A stretch of 64,000 bases of DNA, taken from Pseudomonadota bacterium (lineage in GTDB: Bacteria; Pseudomonadota; Alphaproteobacteria; Rhizobiales; Hyphomicrobiaceae). Location: contig JAFECE010000005.1 in the NCBI GenBank assembly GCA_018242295.1, positions 209,709-273,708 of the forward strand. Direction: 5' to 3'. This document shows, in pieces, positions 33,820 to 42,523 of this stretch; the stretch's first letter is position 1; the number at the start of each line of letters is the position of its first letter. A program made the translations under genes and the position numbers. Under the pieces are notes generated by a model, which saw only the letters and a list, made by a program, of their open reading frames with translations, ran no database searches and was not told the DNA's origin.

Positions 33820-34257
33820 TTATTTCGCAACGGGTGGCAAGGAGCCGACTTGCGTCAGCACGACACCGAAGCGAGACGTTCCTTCGTTGAGAACGACAAC
33901 TTCTCCACGCGCAATCAGCCGGCCATTGACCAATATGTCGACCTGATCGCCCACCATTTTGTCGAGCTTGACGACGGATCCCTTGGCCAACTTGGCCAAT
34001 GTCGCAACGGGCATTTTTGCAGAACCGAGCACGACCTTCATCATCACGGGCAGGCCCATGATCAATGAGTTGTTGTTGCCGAAGTCGGCCGCAGCCTCGT
34101 TCATATCGGCCGCAGCCTTGCGCAGGGTCTCCGCCAAGTCCGCGCTACTGGCTTCACCGAAATCGGCCATGCCTGCGAGCGGCTGATCGAAACCGGCTTC
34201 AATTGCTTTCGGAGCGTTCTCCGCTTCCACTGCATTACTCGGCATCATGCCGGTCAT
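33820..34257 (-). CDS. fliN: Flagellar motor switch protein FliN
   Basis: 145 residues. The C-terminal SpoA domain (about 65-142) is clear: MGLPVMMKVVLGSAKMPVAT, LAKGSVVKLDKMVGDQVDIL, then RGEVVVLNEGTSRFGVVLTQ. The first 60 residues are acidic and Ala-rich. FliN forms the lower C-ring with FliM and helps FliH dock. Several in-frame ATGs near the 5' end (34257, 34248, 34245) make the exact start uncertain, because GAGGG almost abuts the first one. Gap to fliG is 9 bases. Confidence 0.94.
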   Translation of the reverse strand: MTGMMPSNAVEAENAPKAIEAGFDQPLAGMADFGEASSADLAETLRKAAADMNEAAADFGNNNSLIMGLPVMMKVVLGSAKMPVATLAKLAKGSVVKLDKMVGDQVDILVNGRLIARGEVVVLNEGTSRFGVVLTQVGSLPPVAK

Positions 34258-34326
34258 TCCCTCGTGCTAACGTGTCCGACTCGAATTTTGCCATACGAAA
34301 CATGCCGCAGCCTTGAGAGCACGGCG

Positions 34327-35301
34327 CTATAATCCGTAGAACTCGTCTAACGATTCCCTTTGTTGATCGAATTCGTCATCGATCCTCAGGATCAGAGCAT
34401 TGTCCCGCTTGCCGAGCTCGCACCAAAACAGCGGGCTCTCGTCGGCATCGAGCCGCACGCGCGACATCGACGTGAGCTCCAGCTCGACGACGGTTCCAAC
34501 GGCAAACCGTTGGACCTCACCCAGTGCAATCGGACGCTCTTCAAGGACGCCGTTGAGTTCAATGAATGAGCGAGCGATCTCCTCGGAGAGCTGCTTGGTC
34601 CAGGTCGGGTCCTCGCGCGAGCGTGCGGCCGCGCCCGTCGCTCCGGTGGGCATCGGACCCGCGAGCAAATGGCGTACCGATTCGAGGGCCGCTTGCGGAA
34701 TGACGATCGTCACGACGCCCTGATGTCCGGCGTAATCTAGGCACAGGCGCGCTGCGATGACGGGCGAGGTCAGAGTCAGCTGCGGCTCGAGCTCAATCTT
34801 CTCGACGACCGGTCCGACATCGAAGCTGACATCGACGAGGATCGAAAAAGCGCTCGACAGGGCGCGGGCGACGCGCCGGAACAGAACGCGCAGGACATTC
34901 GCGTCGGTTCGGGTTGGCGCGCGCGGCGGCAATCCACCTTGCGGAATCCCCTCGCAGCCCGTCGCAGCTTCCACGAAAAGGGCGCTCGCGGCGGGGTCGG
35001 CTATGAAGTAGAGCCAGCTTCTCCATCTCTCCGCGCGAACGACGCCGGCAAAGGCACTCGGCTGCAGCGCGCACGTATCGGCTATGGTTGACGCAAAGAG
35101 ATCGAGAAGACGCACCTTGAGCGGCAAATGTGAAAGATTGCCAATCTCCTCCGTCATAACGCGCGGCAACTGGCCGAAGATCGTCTGCAGACCCGGCAGG
35201 CGATCGGGCCGGTTTTGGCCTGAAGAAAGCGCTCTCTCGAGCGATCTTTCCATTTCTAGATGAACGTTGATTGCGCCTCCGTGCAGACCGTCATTTGTCA
35301 T
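34327..35301 (-). CDS. fliM: Flagellar motor switch protein FliM (divergent)
   Basis: 324 residues. The N-terminal and middle parts are divergent; the C-terminal SpoA domain (about 235-310; SFIELNGVLEERPIALGEVQ then VELELTSMSRVRLDADESPL) is recognisable. Position between motA and fliN supports FliM, the CheY-binding rotor protein. The usual N-terminal CheY-binding peptide (LSQxEIDALL) is not obvious in the first 25 residues, as in other divergent rhizobial FliM. The ATG is at 35301, 76 bases from the motA stop. Confidence 0.85.
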   Translation of the reverse strand: MTNDGLHGGAINVHLEMERSLERALSSGQNRPDRLPGLQTIFGQLPRVMTEEIGNLSHLPLKVRLLDLFASTIADTCALQPSAFAGVVRAERWRSWLYFIADPAASALFVEAATGCEGIPQGGLPPRAPTRTDANVLRVLFRRVARALSSAFSILVDVSFDVGPVVEKIELEPQLTLTSPVIAARLCLDYAGHQGVVTIVIPQAALESVRHLLAGPMPTGATGAAARSREDPTWTKQLSEEIARSFIELNGVLEERPIALGEVQRFAVGTVVELELTSMSRVRLDADESPLFWCELGKRDNALILRIDDEFDQQRESLDEFYGL

Positions 35302-35377
35302 AGCGGCCGCCCTGCGATTTTAATCGCTACGTCGGCCGATGACGGTCCGGGGAAGACGCGAAACGATGGCCGGATCA

Positions 35378-36268
35378 TCAGGCTGCCTTTCTTTCTTGGC
35401 CCTGCCTGCGATCTGCACCGCCACCCATTGTCGCGGTTTCGACCTCGTTGATCGTCGGACGTTCGTATGCCGAAATCGCCTTGCGGCCGTGTTCGATCGC
35501 TACCTGCGGCATGGCTCCGTTCATGAACGCGAGCAGCGACTGCTTGACGATGACGTACGACCGCATTTTCTTGTCGCGGACGATCTTCACCTTCGTCGCG
35601 AGGGGGCCGACGACCGCGTAAGAAAAGAAGATGCCCGCAAAGGTTCCGACGAGGGCCGAGGCGATGAGGTGGCCCAGGATTTCCGGGGACTGGTCAATTG
35701 CGCCCATGGCCTTCACGACGCCAAGAACCGCTGCGACGATGCCGAGAGCCGGCAGACCGTCGCCCACGGCAACGAGCGCGTGATAGGCCTTCAGCTTGTC
35801 GTGCCGCACCGTCTCGATTTCCTCGTCCATCAGCGATTCGATCTCGTGGGTGCGAGCGTTGCCCATAATGATGAGACGGAAATAGTCGCAGATGAAGGTC
35901 GTCAGCTCCTCATTCGCCGTGACCGTCGGCGAACGCTTGAACACCTCCGCATCCTGCGGCGCATCGATGATCATTTCCATTTCGGCGCGGGATCGGTCGC
36001 GAAGCTCGCGCATCATGAAAAAAAGCAGAGCCAGAAGCTCGATGTTCTCTTCCTGGGTCGGCGTATCGTTCCGGAAGGCCTCGAAGGCTGCCTTGCCCGT
36101 GTCCTTGATCGTTTTCATGGGGTTGGCGACGACAAACGTGCCCAACGCCGAGCCGCAGATGATGACGTATTCCCAGGGCTGCCAGATGACCCAGACGTGG
36201 CCGCCCATGGCAGTGAAGCCGCCGAGCATACAGACGAGGGTGATGATCAGGCCGAATAGAATGGTCAC
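35378..36268 (-). CDS. motA: Flagellar motor stator protein MotA
   Basis: 296 residues with four transmembrane helices (pairs near 2-55 and 165-225). The conserved proton-channel segment AALGIVAAVLGVVKAMGAI and the loop with charged residues (around 90-100, RSRAEMEMIIDAPQDAEVF) are present. MotA surrounds MotB to form the stator. Start is GTG (36268). It heads the leftward motA-fliM-fliN-fliG-flhB string and is divergent from flgF, with 146 bases between. Confidence 0.95.
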   Translation of the reverse strand: MTILFGLIITLVCMLGGFTAMGGHVWVIWQPWEYVIICGSALGTFVVANPMKTIKDTGKAAFEAFRNDTPTQEENIELLALLFFMMRELRDRSRAEMEMIIDAPQDAEVFKRSPTVTANEELTTFICDYFRLIIMGNARTHEIESLMDEEIETVRHDKLKAYHALVAVGDGLPALGIVAAVLGVVKAMGAIDQSPEILGHLIASALVGTFAGIFFSYAVVGPLATKVKIVRDKKMRSYVIVKQSLLAFMNGAMPQVAIEHGRKAISAYERPTINEVETATMGGGADRRQGQERKAA

Positions 36269-36414
36269 GTAAGCATTCCCAATGCCGATTTAGGCGAAAA
36301 CCAATAAGGGACGCTTTGGCTTGCGCGGGACTTGCTCGCTTGGCGAGTCAGCCACCCACAAGTTCGTATCCGTAGCTTCGTGGCCAGGCCGGCACTCACG
36401 AAGACGGATTCCGC

Positions 36415-37137
36415 ATGCAATCGAATGTCTACGTCGCTCTTTCCGCGCAGATGGCTCTACAACGGCGCCTGGATACGCTTGCCAACAACGTCGCAAATAC
36501 CAACACCGTGGGATTTCGCGGCGAAGAGATGTCGTTCGAGGAGCTTATGGCTCCGGCCGGCAAGGATTCGGTGAGCTTCGTTTCGAAGGGCCAGAATCAT
36601 CTCTCGCTCCGGACCGGCGAGGTGACGCAGACGGGCAATCCGCTCGATGTCGCGGTGAGGGGCGACGCCTTCCTCGCCATTCAAACGCCGAATGGAGTCG
36701 CCTATACGCGCGACGGGCGCATGCAGATGACGAGCGAAGGCATGCTGACGACGCTCTCCGGGAACCCGGTTCTAGACGCCGGCGGTACCCCGGTGCAGCT
36801 CAACCCCAATGACCCGGCGCCGACGATCAACAAGGCGGGCACGATCGAGCAAGCGGGCAACAATCTCGGCGCGCTCGGACTTTATCGGATGCCGCGCGGC
36901 GCGACGCTGACGCGAGCCGACGGCGCGTCGGTCGTTTCCGACATTCCGCCCACTCCGGAAATCGACTTCCTCAACAATGGCGTCATGCAGGGATATGTCG
37001 AGAAATCGAACGTCAATCCCGTCATCGAGATGACGCACCTCATCACCATCCAGCGGAATTTTCAGGCCGTCACCAACATGCTGAGCGACACCGAGTCGTC
37101 GCTGACGGATTCGCTGAAAACTCTTGCGGGCTCGTGA
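36415..37137 (+). CDS. flgF: Proximal rod protein FlgF
   Basis: 240 residues with the rod N-terminus (LSAQMALQRRLDTLANNVAN, then TNTVGFRGEE) and C-terminal motif MTHLITIQRNFQAVTNMLSD. It is smaller than FlgG and placed before fliI, as in other rhizobia, which argues for FlgF. It opens a short plus-strand unit flgF-fliI-unknown, divergent from motA. Confidence 0.94.
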   Translation: MQSNVYVALSAQMALQRRLDTLANNVANTNTVGFRGEEMSFEELMAPAGKDSVSFVSKGQNHLSLRTGEVTQTGNPLDVAVRGDAFLAIQTPNGVAYTRDGRMQMTSEGMLTTLSGNPVLDAGGTPVQLNPNDPAPTINKAGTIEQAGNNLGALGLYRMPRGATLTRADGASVVSDIPPTPEIDFLNNGVMQGYVEKSNVNPVIEMTHLITIQRNFQAVTNMLSDTESSLTDSLKTLAGS

Positions 37138-37159
37138 TCTATCGCCGGAGGGACGAGTA

Positions 37160-38533
37160 TTGATTACGGACGCCCCAGCGACGCCGTTCGACCGGTTGGA
37201 CCGGATGATGGCCATGGCTTCGGCGCTGTCCCCCGCGCATCGCGTATCCGGGCGCGTCGTCCGGATCAGCACGACATTCCTCGTCGTGTCGGGACTTTCG
37301 AAGTTCGTCTCCATCGGCGATGCCGTCTCGATTGCGGGACTCGGCGGCTCCGTGCTTGCTGAGGTCGCGACGATCGAAGCCAATTCGATCAACGTCACGC
37401 CCTTCGTTGCCGACCATCGGATCGAGCTCGGCGCCCGCGTCACGACGATGTCCGGGCCAATGACGCTCTCGCCCGATGACTCGTGGCTTGGCAGAACGCT
37501 GAATGCGTTGGGGCAGCCGATCGACGACGGCGGTCCGCTCATCAGTGGCGTTCACGCATTCTCGATCCAAGGTTCGCCGCCTTCGCCGCTACGCCGAAAT
37601 CGGCTCGGCATGCCATTGACGACCGGCGTCAAGGCGATCGACCTCTTTACGCCGATTTGCGCGGGGCAGAGACTGGGAATTTTCGCGGGCTCCGGCGTCG
37701 GCAAATCGACGTTGCTCGCCATGCTGAGCCGCGCCCCATCGAGCGATGTCACCGTGCTTGCTCTCGTCGGCGAGCGAAGCCGGGAAGTGAGGGACTTTCT
37801 CGACGATACGCTTGCGGCATCGCGTTCGCGCGTCGTCTCGGTCGTCGCCACGTCCGACGAGAGCCCGATGATGCGGCGTCTCGCGCCGAGCACCGCGATG
37901 TGCATTGCCGAATATTACCGGGATCGCGGAAAAAACGTCCTGCTCATCATCGATTCGCTGACGCGTTACGCCCATGCGATGCGCGAGCTGGCGCTCGCCG
38001 CCGACGAACCGCCCGTTGCGCGTGGCTACCCGCCGAGCGTCTTCAGCAATTTGCCCCGGCTGCTCGAACGCGCCGGCCCCGGCGAAGAAGGCGCGGGTAC
38101 GATCACTGCGATCCTGTCCGTTCTCGTCGATGGCGACGATCACAACGATCCGATCGCCGACGCCGCACGTGGCATCCTCGACGGTCATATCGTCCTTGAT
38201 CGGGCCATCGCGAGTCAGGGGCGGCTGCCCGCAGTCGACCCGCTGGCATCGTTGTCACGATTGGCGCCGAAGATCAGAACCAAGAATCAAGCACAGTTCG
38301 TTACCCAGCTCATTGAGGTCATTTCGCGGTTCGAGGACACGCGCGATCTTCGCGCCATCAGCGGCTACCGGCCAGGTATCGATGCGACGCTGGACCGTGC
38401 GATGGAAATCGTCCCGCGGGTATACGAGGCAATAAAGCAGGATCTCGACGAAGAGCCCGTCGAAGACGTGTTCGCCTACCTTTCGCAGAAATTACCCGGC
38501 GGACAAAAGTCGGGAGCCCAACCTTCACGTTAG
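37160..38533 (+). CDS. fliI: Flagellar export ATPase FliI
   Basis: 457 residues of the F1-beta-like ATPase family. Walker A is GSGVGKST (about 177-184), the Walker B strand is LLIIDSLTRYA, and the downstream VARGYPPSVFSNLPRLLER is the FliI/type III ATPase signature. It energises loading of export substrates. The best start is the TTG at 37160, eight bases after a perfect GGAGG; an upstream TTG at 37124 would overlap flgF but lacks a ribosome site. FliH-like protein is encoded at 21480-22067. Confidence 0.95.
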   Translation: MITDAPATPFDRLDRMMAMASALSPAHRVSGRVVRISTTFLVVSGLSKFVSIGDAVSIAGLGGSVLAEVATIEANSINVTPFVADHRIELGARVTTMSGPMTLSPDDSWLGRTLNALGQPIDDGGPLISGVHAFSIQGSPPSPLRRNRLGMPLTTGVKAIDLFTPICAGQRLGIFAGSGVGKSTLLAMLSRAPSSDVTVLALVGERSREVRDFLDDTLAASRSRVVSVVATSDESPMMRRLAPSTAMCIAEYYRDRGKNVLLIIDSLTRYAHAMRELALAADEPPVARGYPPSVFSNLPRLLERAGPGEEGAGTITAILSVLVDGDDHNDPIADAARGILDGHIVLDRAIASQGRLPAVDPLASLSRLAPKIRTKNQAQFVTQLIEVISRFEDTRDLRAISGYRPGIDATLDRAMEIVPRVYEAIKQDLDEEPVEDVFAYLSQKLPGGQKSGAQPSR

Positions 38534-38592
38534 GAGCGCTGTTCGCACCCTAAGGCATCGAGATAGGAATCTAATTTCGAGGCGGAACGATC

Positions 38593-39168
38593 ATGGTGAA
38601 CAATGCAGAGACAATTGGCGCGCTGATCGTCAACGAAACGCTTCTGCGCGGCGAGCGGCAACTTCTTCAAAATCGAAATCCATCCAAACAGGATATAGGA
38701 GGCGAGGCAGGTCCCACGGCGGCGCCGCCGATTTCGCACAACGATAAATCCATGACGCCGGTTCTGCTGACGTTGCTCGACGAACAACTCAACGGCAAGA
38801 TCGCCGACGAAACACGCCGGGTCGGCGCGCGCGAGGGCGAGGTCTCATCGTCGCCGAACCGCATCGCGGCTCGCTACGTCGAAGACGAGCAGGTGTTTCG
38901 TGCCGATCTTCCTGTTGCCGGAACCGCAAGTCCGCTCGATCTCACTCATCAGCATATCGCGCAGACGGCGCCGTCCCCTGATCTGCAATTCTTCTTGCAG
39001 CGATTTCTGATCGGCAAGACGCGGAGCATTCCAGCGGACGAGCGGGGATTCCGTGGCGGGGAGCACGGACCCGAAGATTCTGCCGATCCATCAATGGTAA
39101 AAGTCGCGGGCGCTGCCGTTGGCATCGCGACGGTGCTGATCGTTATTGCGATCACATACTTCCGTTAG
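38593..39168 (+). CDS. Unrecognised tail-anchored protein after fliI
   Basis: 191 residues. The first 165 are hydrophilic, with low-complexity and charged segments and no recognisable domain; the last 22 (AGAAVGIATVLIVIAITYFR) form a single membrane helix ending in Arg, so the protein is tail-anchored with a cytoplasmic N-terminal part. A GAGGCGGA ribosome site precedes the ATG, and the gene is 59 bases after fliI on the same strand. Unknown function; co-transcription with fliI suggests a flagellar link. It is convergent with the GH24 gene, 14 bases apart. Confidence 0.7.
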   Translation: MVNNAETIGALIVNETLLRGERQLLQNRNPSKQDIGGEAGPTAAPPISHNDKSMTPVLLTLLDEQLNGKIADETRRVGAREGEVSSSPNRIAARYVEDEQVFRADLPVAGTASPLDLTHQHIAQTAPSPDLQFFLQRFLIGKTRSIPADERGFRGGEHGPEDSADPSMVKVAGAAVGIATVLIVIAITYFR

Positions 39169-39182
39169 AAGCGGTTCGGCGC

Positions 39183-39920
39183 TCAACCCGCTTTCACTGC
39201 GTCGCGGTCTTGGGCGTTCTGATCGGACTGGCGATCCGATTTTTTCGTGTCGCCGTCATCGCGTCCCGTTCCCGCGCTTGGCATTTTCGACAGCAATGCC
39301 AGGAGCATTTGATCGCTGGTGAGGCTGGCGAAAGGTGCATCGCTCAAATCGGTCGCCGATGCCGCCGATGCTGTGATGGGCCGTGCAGTTGCCGGAACAG
39401 CGCTTGCGGACGTCAAATCGGAAAGCGCGCCTTCCGAGGACGCCGACGCACCGCTGGCTGCGGCAGCCATCGCGGCGAAATTGGCATTTGCGACCTGTGC
39501 CGTTGGCAGGCCCTGGCCGAACCACGAAACTTCCTGAAGTCGGCGCTGCACGAGGCCATCCAGGACGTTGCCGCCAGCCTTGTTGTACTGGAGGAATAGC
39601 GAACGTGCCGTATCGAGGTCGCCGCTCGCAACGGCCTTTCCAAGCCCGCTTTGGCTCCAGGTCGTGCCAGCATTGTATGTGAGAGATGTCAGGGCGGCCT
39701 TGCTGCCGGCGTCGAGATCTGGAGCGAACTTGTCGACGAAGTCCGCGGACTTTTTGATCTCATCGGAGAAGCGCCGATCCGCCTCATCCTTATCGATGAC
39801 TTCGCCGGCGAAGCGTGCGCGAGTCCCATAGCCATTGGTATTCTGGGCGTAATCCCAACGGGCTTTGGCTGTGTAGCCTTCGAACTGCTTTATGGCATTG
39901 AGATAGCTTGCGTCGACCAT
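39183..39920 (-). CDS. GH24 (T4-type) lysozyme, possibly flagellar muramidase
   Basis: 245 residues from the ATG at 39920. The N-terminal 130 residues match phage-type GH24 lysozymes: catalytic Glu in KQFEGYTAK and an Asp nine residues later (RWDYAQ), the same Glu-Asp spacing as in T4 lysozyme, then NGYGT, TYNAGTTW and GLVQRRLQEV. The C-terminal 110 residues are Ala/Ser-rich and disordered. No secretion signal is evident, so it may be exported by the flagellar system or another route. Rod assembly needs a wall-cutting enzyme, and no FlgJ muramidase is seen in the window. A prophage remnant is less likely because no other phage genes are near. Confidence 0.75.
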   Translation of the reverse strand: MVDASYLNAIKQFEGYTAKARWDYAQNTNGYGTRARFAGEVIDKDEADRRFSDEIKKSADFVDKFAPDLDAGSKAALTSLTYNAGTTWSQSGLGKAVASGDLDTARSLFLQYNKAGGNVLDGLVQRRLQEVSWFGQGLPTAQVANANFAAMAAAASGASASSEGALSDLTSASAVPATARPITASAASATDLSDAPFASLTSDQMLLALLSKMPSAGTGRDDGDTKKSDRQSDQNAQDRDAVKAG

Positions 39921-39988
39921 AACCGATGCTTTGGCACGGAGACCTTGCGGCAAGCTGGTGTCGATTGTTCAGCCCCTGAGGCAAGAAC

Positions 39989-41221
39989 CTAGCGCCGCGA
40001 GCGCGCGACGTCTCTCAGCACGCTGGCTTCGAGTTGTACTTCGTCCAAGCGATGTTTCAGAACGTCGCCGATACTGATCAGGCCAACGACCTTGCCTTCG
40101 ACGACGACCGGCAAATGCCGAATGCGCCGTTGGGTCATGACATTTGCAACGGCGGCGACGCGGTCGTCGGGTGCGCACGTGATGACCGAACGGGTCATCA
40201 AGTTGGCAACGCGCATCTGCGGCAGATCCATGCCAAATTCGTCGATACCGCGAGCCAGATCTCTCTCGGAAATGATCCCCTCAAGACAGCCCTTGCTGTC
40301 CAACACGAGCATCGCGCCGACCGATTCTTTTCTGAAACTATGAGCCAAGGCGCGCATCGTGGCATTGGCCTCGATCGTCTTAACCGCCGACCCCTTCGTC
40401 TTCAAAATGTCGGAGACTTTCATCTGATCGCTCCAATCAAGTCCCGTCAGCCCTTCGCACTTACTTGCGTGCAGACGGTGTAATACCGATAAAAGATCGG
40501 CCCGGTCCTCGGGGGTTAGCGGGTCGTGGGGATTGCGATCACGCGCCGCAAGCAGGCTCGTCAGATCGTCCACACACACAGAATCTTCGCTAAAGACCGG
40601 GCTTTCGCGGCAGAATGCGCTTCGCGTCGTGATGACGGAATAGCCCGCCGCCTTCGCTGCAAGCGTGCCGCGGCTGCCGCCTTCGATGACGAGGCTGTGC
40701 TTGGGATCGATACCCAGCGCCGCGCGGGCTTCTGTATAGAGCCTTTCGCACTCGCCCTTGCCTTCCTTGTCGCCGGAGATAACGCAATCGAAAAGCGTTC
40801 GCCCGCGATCGCCGAGAAGTGTCGTCAGCAGGCGCTCTGTGTCTTTGGGATCGAGCAGCGAAACCAGGACCAGTCGCAGCCCGTCGCTACGAGCCGTGAT
40901 GATCAAGTCGCGAATGCCGGGGCGCGGCTCGACGGCCGTCGTTGAAAGCATCTCGCCGAAAAGTTTCGAGGCGCGGCGATGCATCGCGTGGATAAGGTAC
41001 GAGAGATCCTGGGTCTCTGGTTTGCCGCGAAGGATCGAGCGGACGTAATGCGCCATCCGCGCCTCGCCGCTGCCGAGTTTGGCGGTGAGCGCAAATCCCT
41101 CTCGATCGCAAGACCACTCAAATCCGGCTTCGGAAAACGTCTGCGCGAACGCTCGCCGGCGTACGTCTTCCGTTTCAGCTAGAGCACCGTCTGCTCGAAT
41201 GATGATCGCCTGCAGCGTCAT
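39989..41221 (-). CDS. CbbY-like HAD domain (catalytically degenerate) fused to two CBS domains
   Basis: 410 residues. Residues 1-225 follow a CbbY/beta-phosphoglucomutase-type HAD fold, but motif I reads IIRADGALAE: the nucleophile Asp is Arg9, while D11 remains. Motif IV reads VIEGGS where E-D is usual, so one Mg-binding Asp is also lost. S121 (motif II) and K156 (motif III) are kept. Residues about 268-395 form a CBS pair (VSDILKTKGSAVKTI, then VANLMTRSVITCAPDD and RRIRHLPVVVEGKVVGLISI), which normally binds adenine nucleotides. The product is probably a nucleotide-responsive regulator, not a phosphatase. The start at 41221 (MTLQAIII) is chosen because it begins at motif I; the frame extends upstream without a better start. 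Confidence 0.8.
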   Translation of the reverse strand: MTLQAIIIRADGALAETEDVRRRAFAQTFSEAGFEWSCDREGFALTAKLGSGEARMAHYVRSILRGKPETQDLSYLIHAMHRRASKLFGEMLSTTAVEPRPGIRDLIITARSDGLRLVLVSLLDPKDTERLLTTLLGDRGRTLFDCVISGDKEGKGECERLYTEARAALGIDPKHSLVIEGGSRGTLAAKAAGYSVITTRSAFCRESPVFSEDSVCVDDLTSLLAARDRNPHDPLTPEDRADLLSVLHRLHASKCEGLTGLDWSDQMKVSDILKTKGSAVKTIEANATMRALAHSFRKESVGAMLVLDSKGCLEGIISERDLARGIDEFGMDLPQMRVANLMTRSVITCAPDDRVAAVANVMTQRRIRHLPVVVEGKVVGLISIGDVLKHRLDEVQLEASVLRDVARSRR

Positions 41222-41436
41222 CTGCCCGTGATTATCCAATCTGGATTCAAGTATAGAATAAACGTACTCCCAGTTCAGGGGCGCGCCAACGCGACGTAAG
41301 GTCTGAGAGATCGGTCTCACGTGGGCCAAATTGCCCCGAGAAGACGTTCTTAGAGGCCCCCTCACCCACTTCGCACTGCAACAGCCGCTGCTTGAACCGC
41401 CGGGCGATCAAAGGGCAAGCAAGCGGCGCAAATCAA

Positions 41437-42405
41437 TCAGACACGGAGATCGGCATCCAGCCACGGCATCGACGTCCGAAGCGGGGCGAGCGTGGATGCT
41501 TCGAGCGAGGATTTGCATGCTTTGGTTAAATCGCGGGGCAGGGTTCCAAGCTCTTGCCTGCGGCTCACCAGCGTCAGGGTTCGCTTCAGCTGTGGGCCGG
41601 GCAACGGCGCAGTTCGAACATCGCTGCCGGCGAGCGCCGCCTCGGCGAGGCAGATCGGCGTCGTAATCGCGAAGCCCTTGCCTCGCGCGACCATGTCGCT
41701 CACCCCGAACGGGGTATCAAACTCAAGTCCCGGCGGGAGGTCGACATGCAGCCGGCGGAGATGGCGTTCGATGTCGATGCCGGTTTTGGAGCGGGCGCTA
41801 TAGCGAATAAACGGAAGCTTTTCTGCGCAGGCCTCAAGATCCTCGACGGAACGGGGGATTTTCTGCTTCGGCGGCAGCACGAGTATGTAGGGCTCGGTCA
41901 CAATTTCGTGGCGATCGAAGCCCTCGACGTCGCTCATATCATCGACGCCGATGAAAAGGTCGAGATTTCGCGTCAAAAGTGCACCGGCGTGGGCGGCCGT
42001 CAGTCCGGACTGCACCGAGACGTGCTCGGCGTGCGAGACGAGAAAAGTCGCGATTGGCCCCGTCAAAGCGCGCGACAGGCTGTCAACCAATCCGGCGCGG
42101 ATCAGGGCGAGGCGGCCGCGTGCGGTGTGCCTGATAGCGGTCGCAATCTGCCGCGCTTCTGAAATGAGCGCGGACGCGCGCTGGCGCATCAACTCGCCGG
42201 CGGGCGTCAACGCGAGGGGCCGGACGCTGCGGTCGAACAGCTTCACGCCGATGCGCGCTTCGAGATCGGCAACGGCTTGGGAGATGGCTGGCTGCGTCAT
42301 CGCCAGCTTCTGGGCGGCGAGCGCCATGGAGCGCGCTTCGCAGACGCCGAGGAACGCTTCCAGGACGTGGAGATCGAATGGGAGCCGTGTGGGGCGTGTG
42401 GCCAT
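41437..42405 (-). CDS. LysR-family transcriptional regulator, divergent from mgdABCD
   Basis: 322 residues: winged helix-turn-helix (about 10-70; SMALAAQKLAMTQPAISQAVADLE) and a LysR effector-binding domain (about 95-300). It is divergent from the NMG dehydrogenase genes, with 118 bases between the two starts and a perfect LysR box (42417-42433) 11 bases upstream of its own ATG. By the usual LysR arrangement it should repress itself and activate mgdABCD in response to a small co-inducer, possibly a methylamine-pathway intermediate. Ligand and target are inferences from layout. Confidence 0.88.
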   Translation of the reverse strand: MATRPTRLPFDLHVLEAFLGVCEARSMALAAQKLAMTQPAISQAVADLEARIGVKLFDRSVRPLALTPAGELMRQRASALISEARQIATAIRHTARGRLALIRAGLVDSLSRALTGPIATFLVSHAEHVSVQSGLTAAHAGALLTRNLDLFIGVDDMSDVEGFDRHEIVTEPYILVLPPKQKIPRSVEDLEACAEKLPFIRYSARSKTGIDIERHLRRLHVDLPPGLEFDTPFGVSDMVARGKGFAITTPICLAEAALAGSDVRTAPLPGPQLKRTLTLVSRRQELGTLPRDLTKACKSSLEASTLAPLRTSMPWLDADLRV

Positions 42406-42416
42406 AGCCCCCGCAG

Positions 42417-42433
42417 TATAAGTATTTCTTATA
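42417..42433. promoter_or_regulatory. LysR-type operator in the LysR/mgdA divergent region
   Basis: TATAAG-TATTT-CTTATA, a perfect dyad with 6-base arms, containing the T-N11-A core of LysR boxes. It overlaps the region where the ribosome site or promoter of the lysR gene must be. A possible weak -10 (TATATA, 42455-42460) for mgdA lies downstream, placing the box around -40 to an inferred start near 42467. Confidence 0.65.
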
Positions 42434-42523
42434 TTAGCGTCAATTACGGCGCGATATATAAGCTTGAGCGTTGGTCCACGACGCGCCGGACTCCCCGGTT
42501 CGCGTGAAAATGCAGAGCATCTT

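Noticed and set aside
35339-36259. Open frame of 306 residues on the plus strand
   Set aside because: Antisense to motA, which has all expected features.
39183-39920. Prophage remnant signalled by the GH24 lysozyme
   Set aside because: No integrase, holin, capsid or tail gene is near, and base composition does not change.
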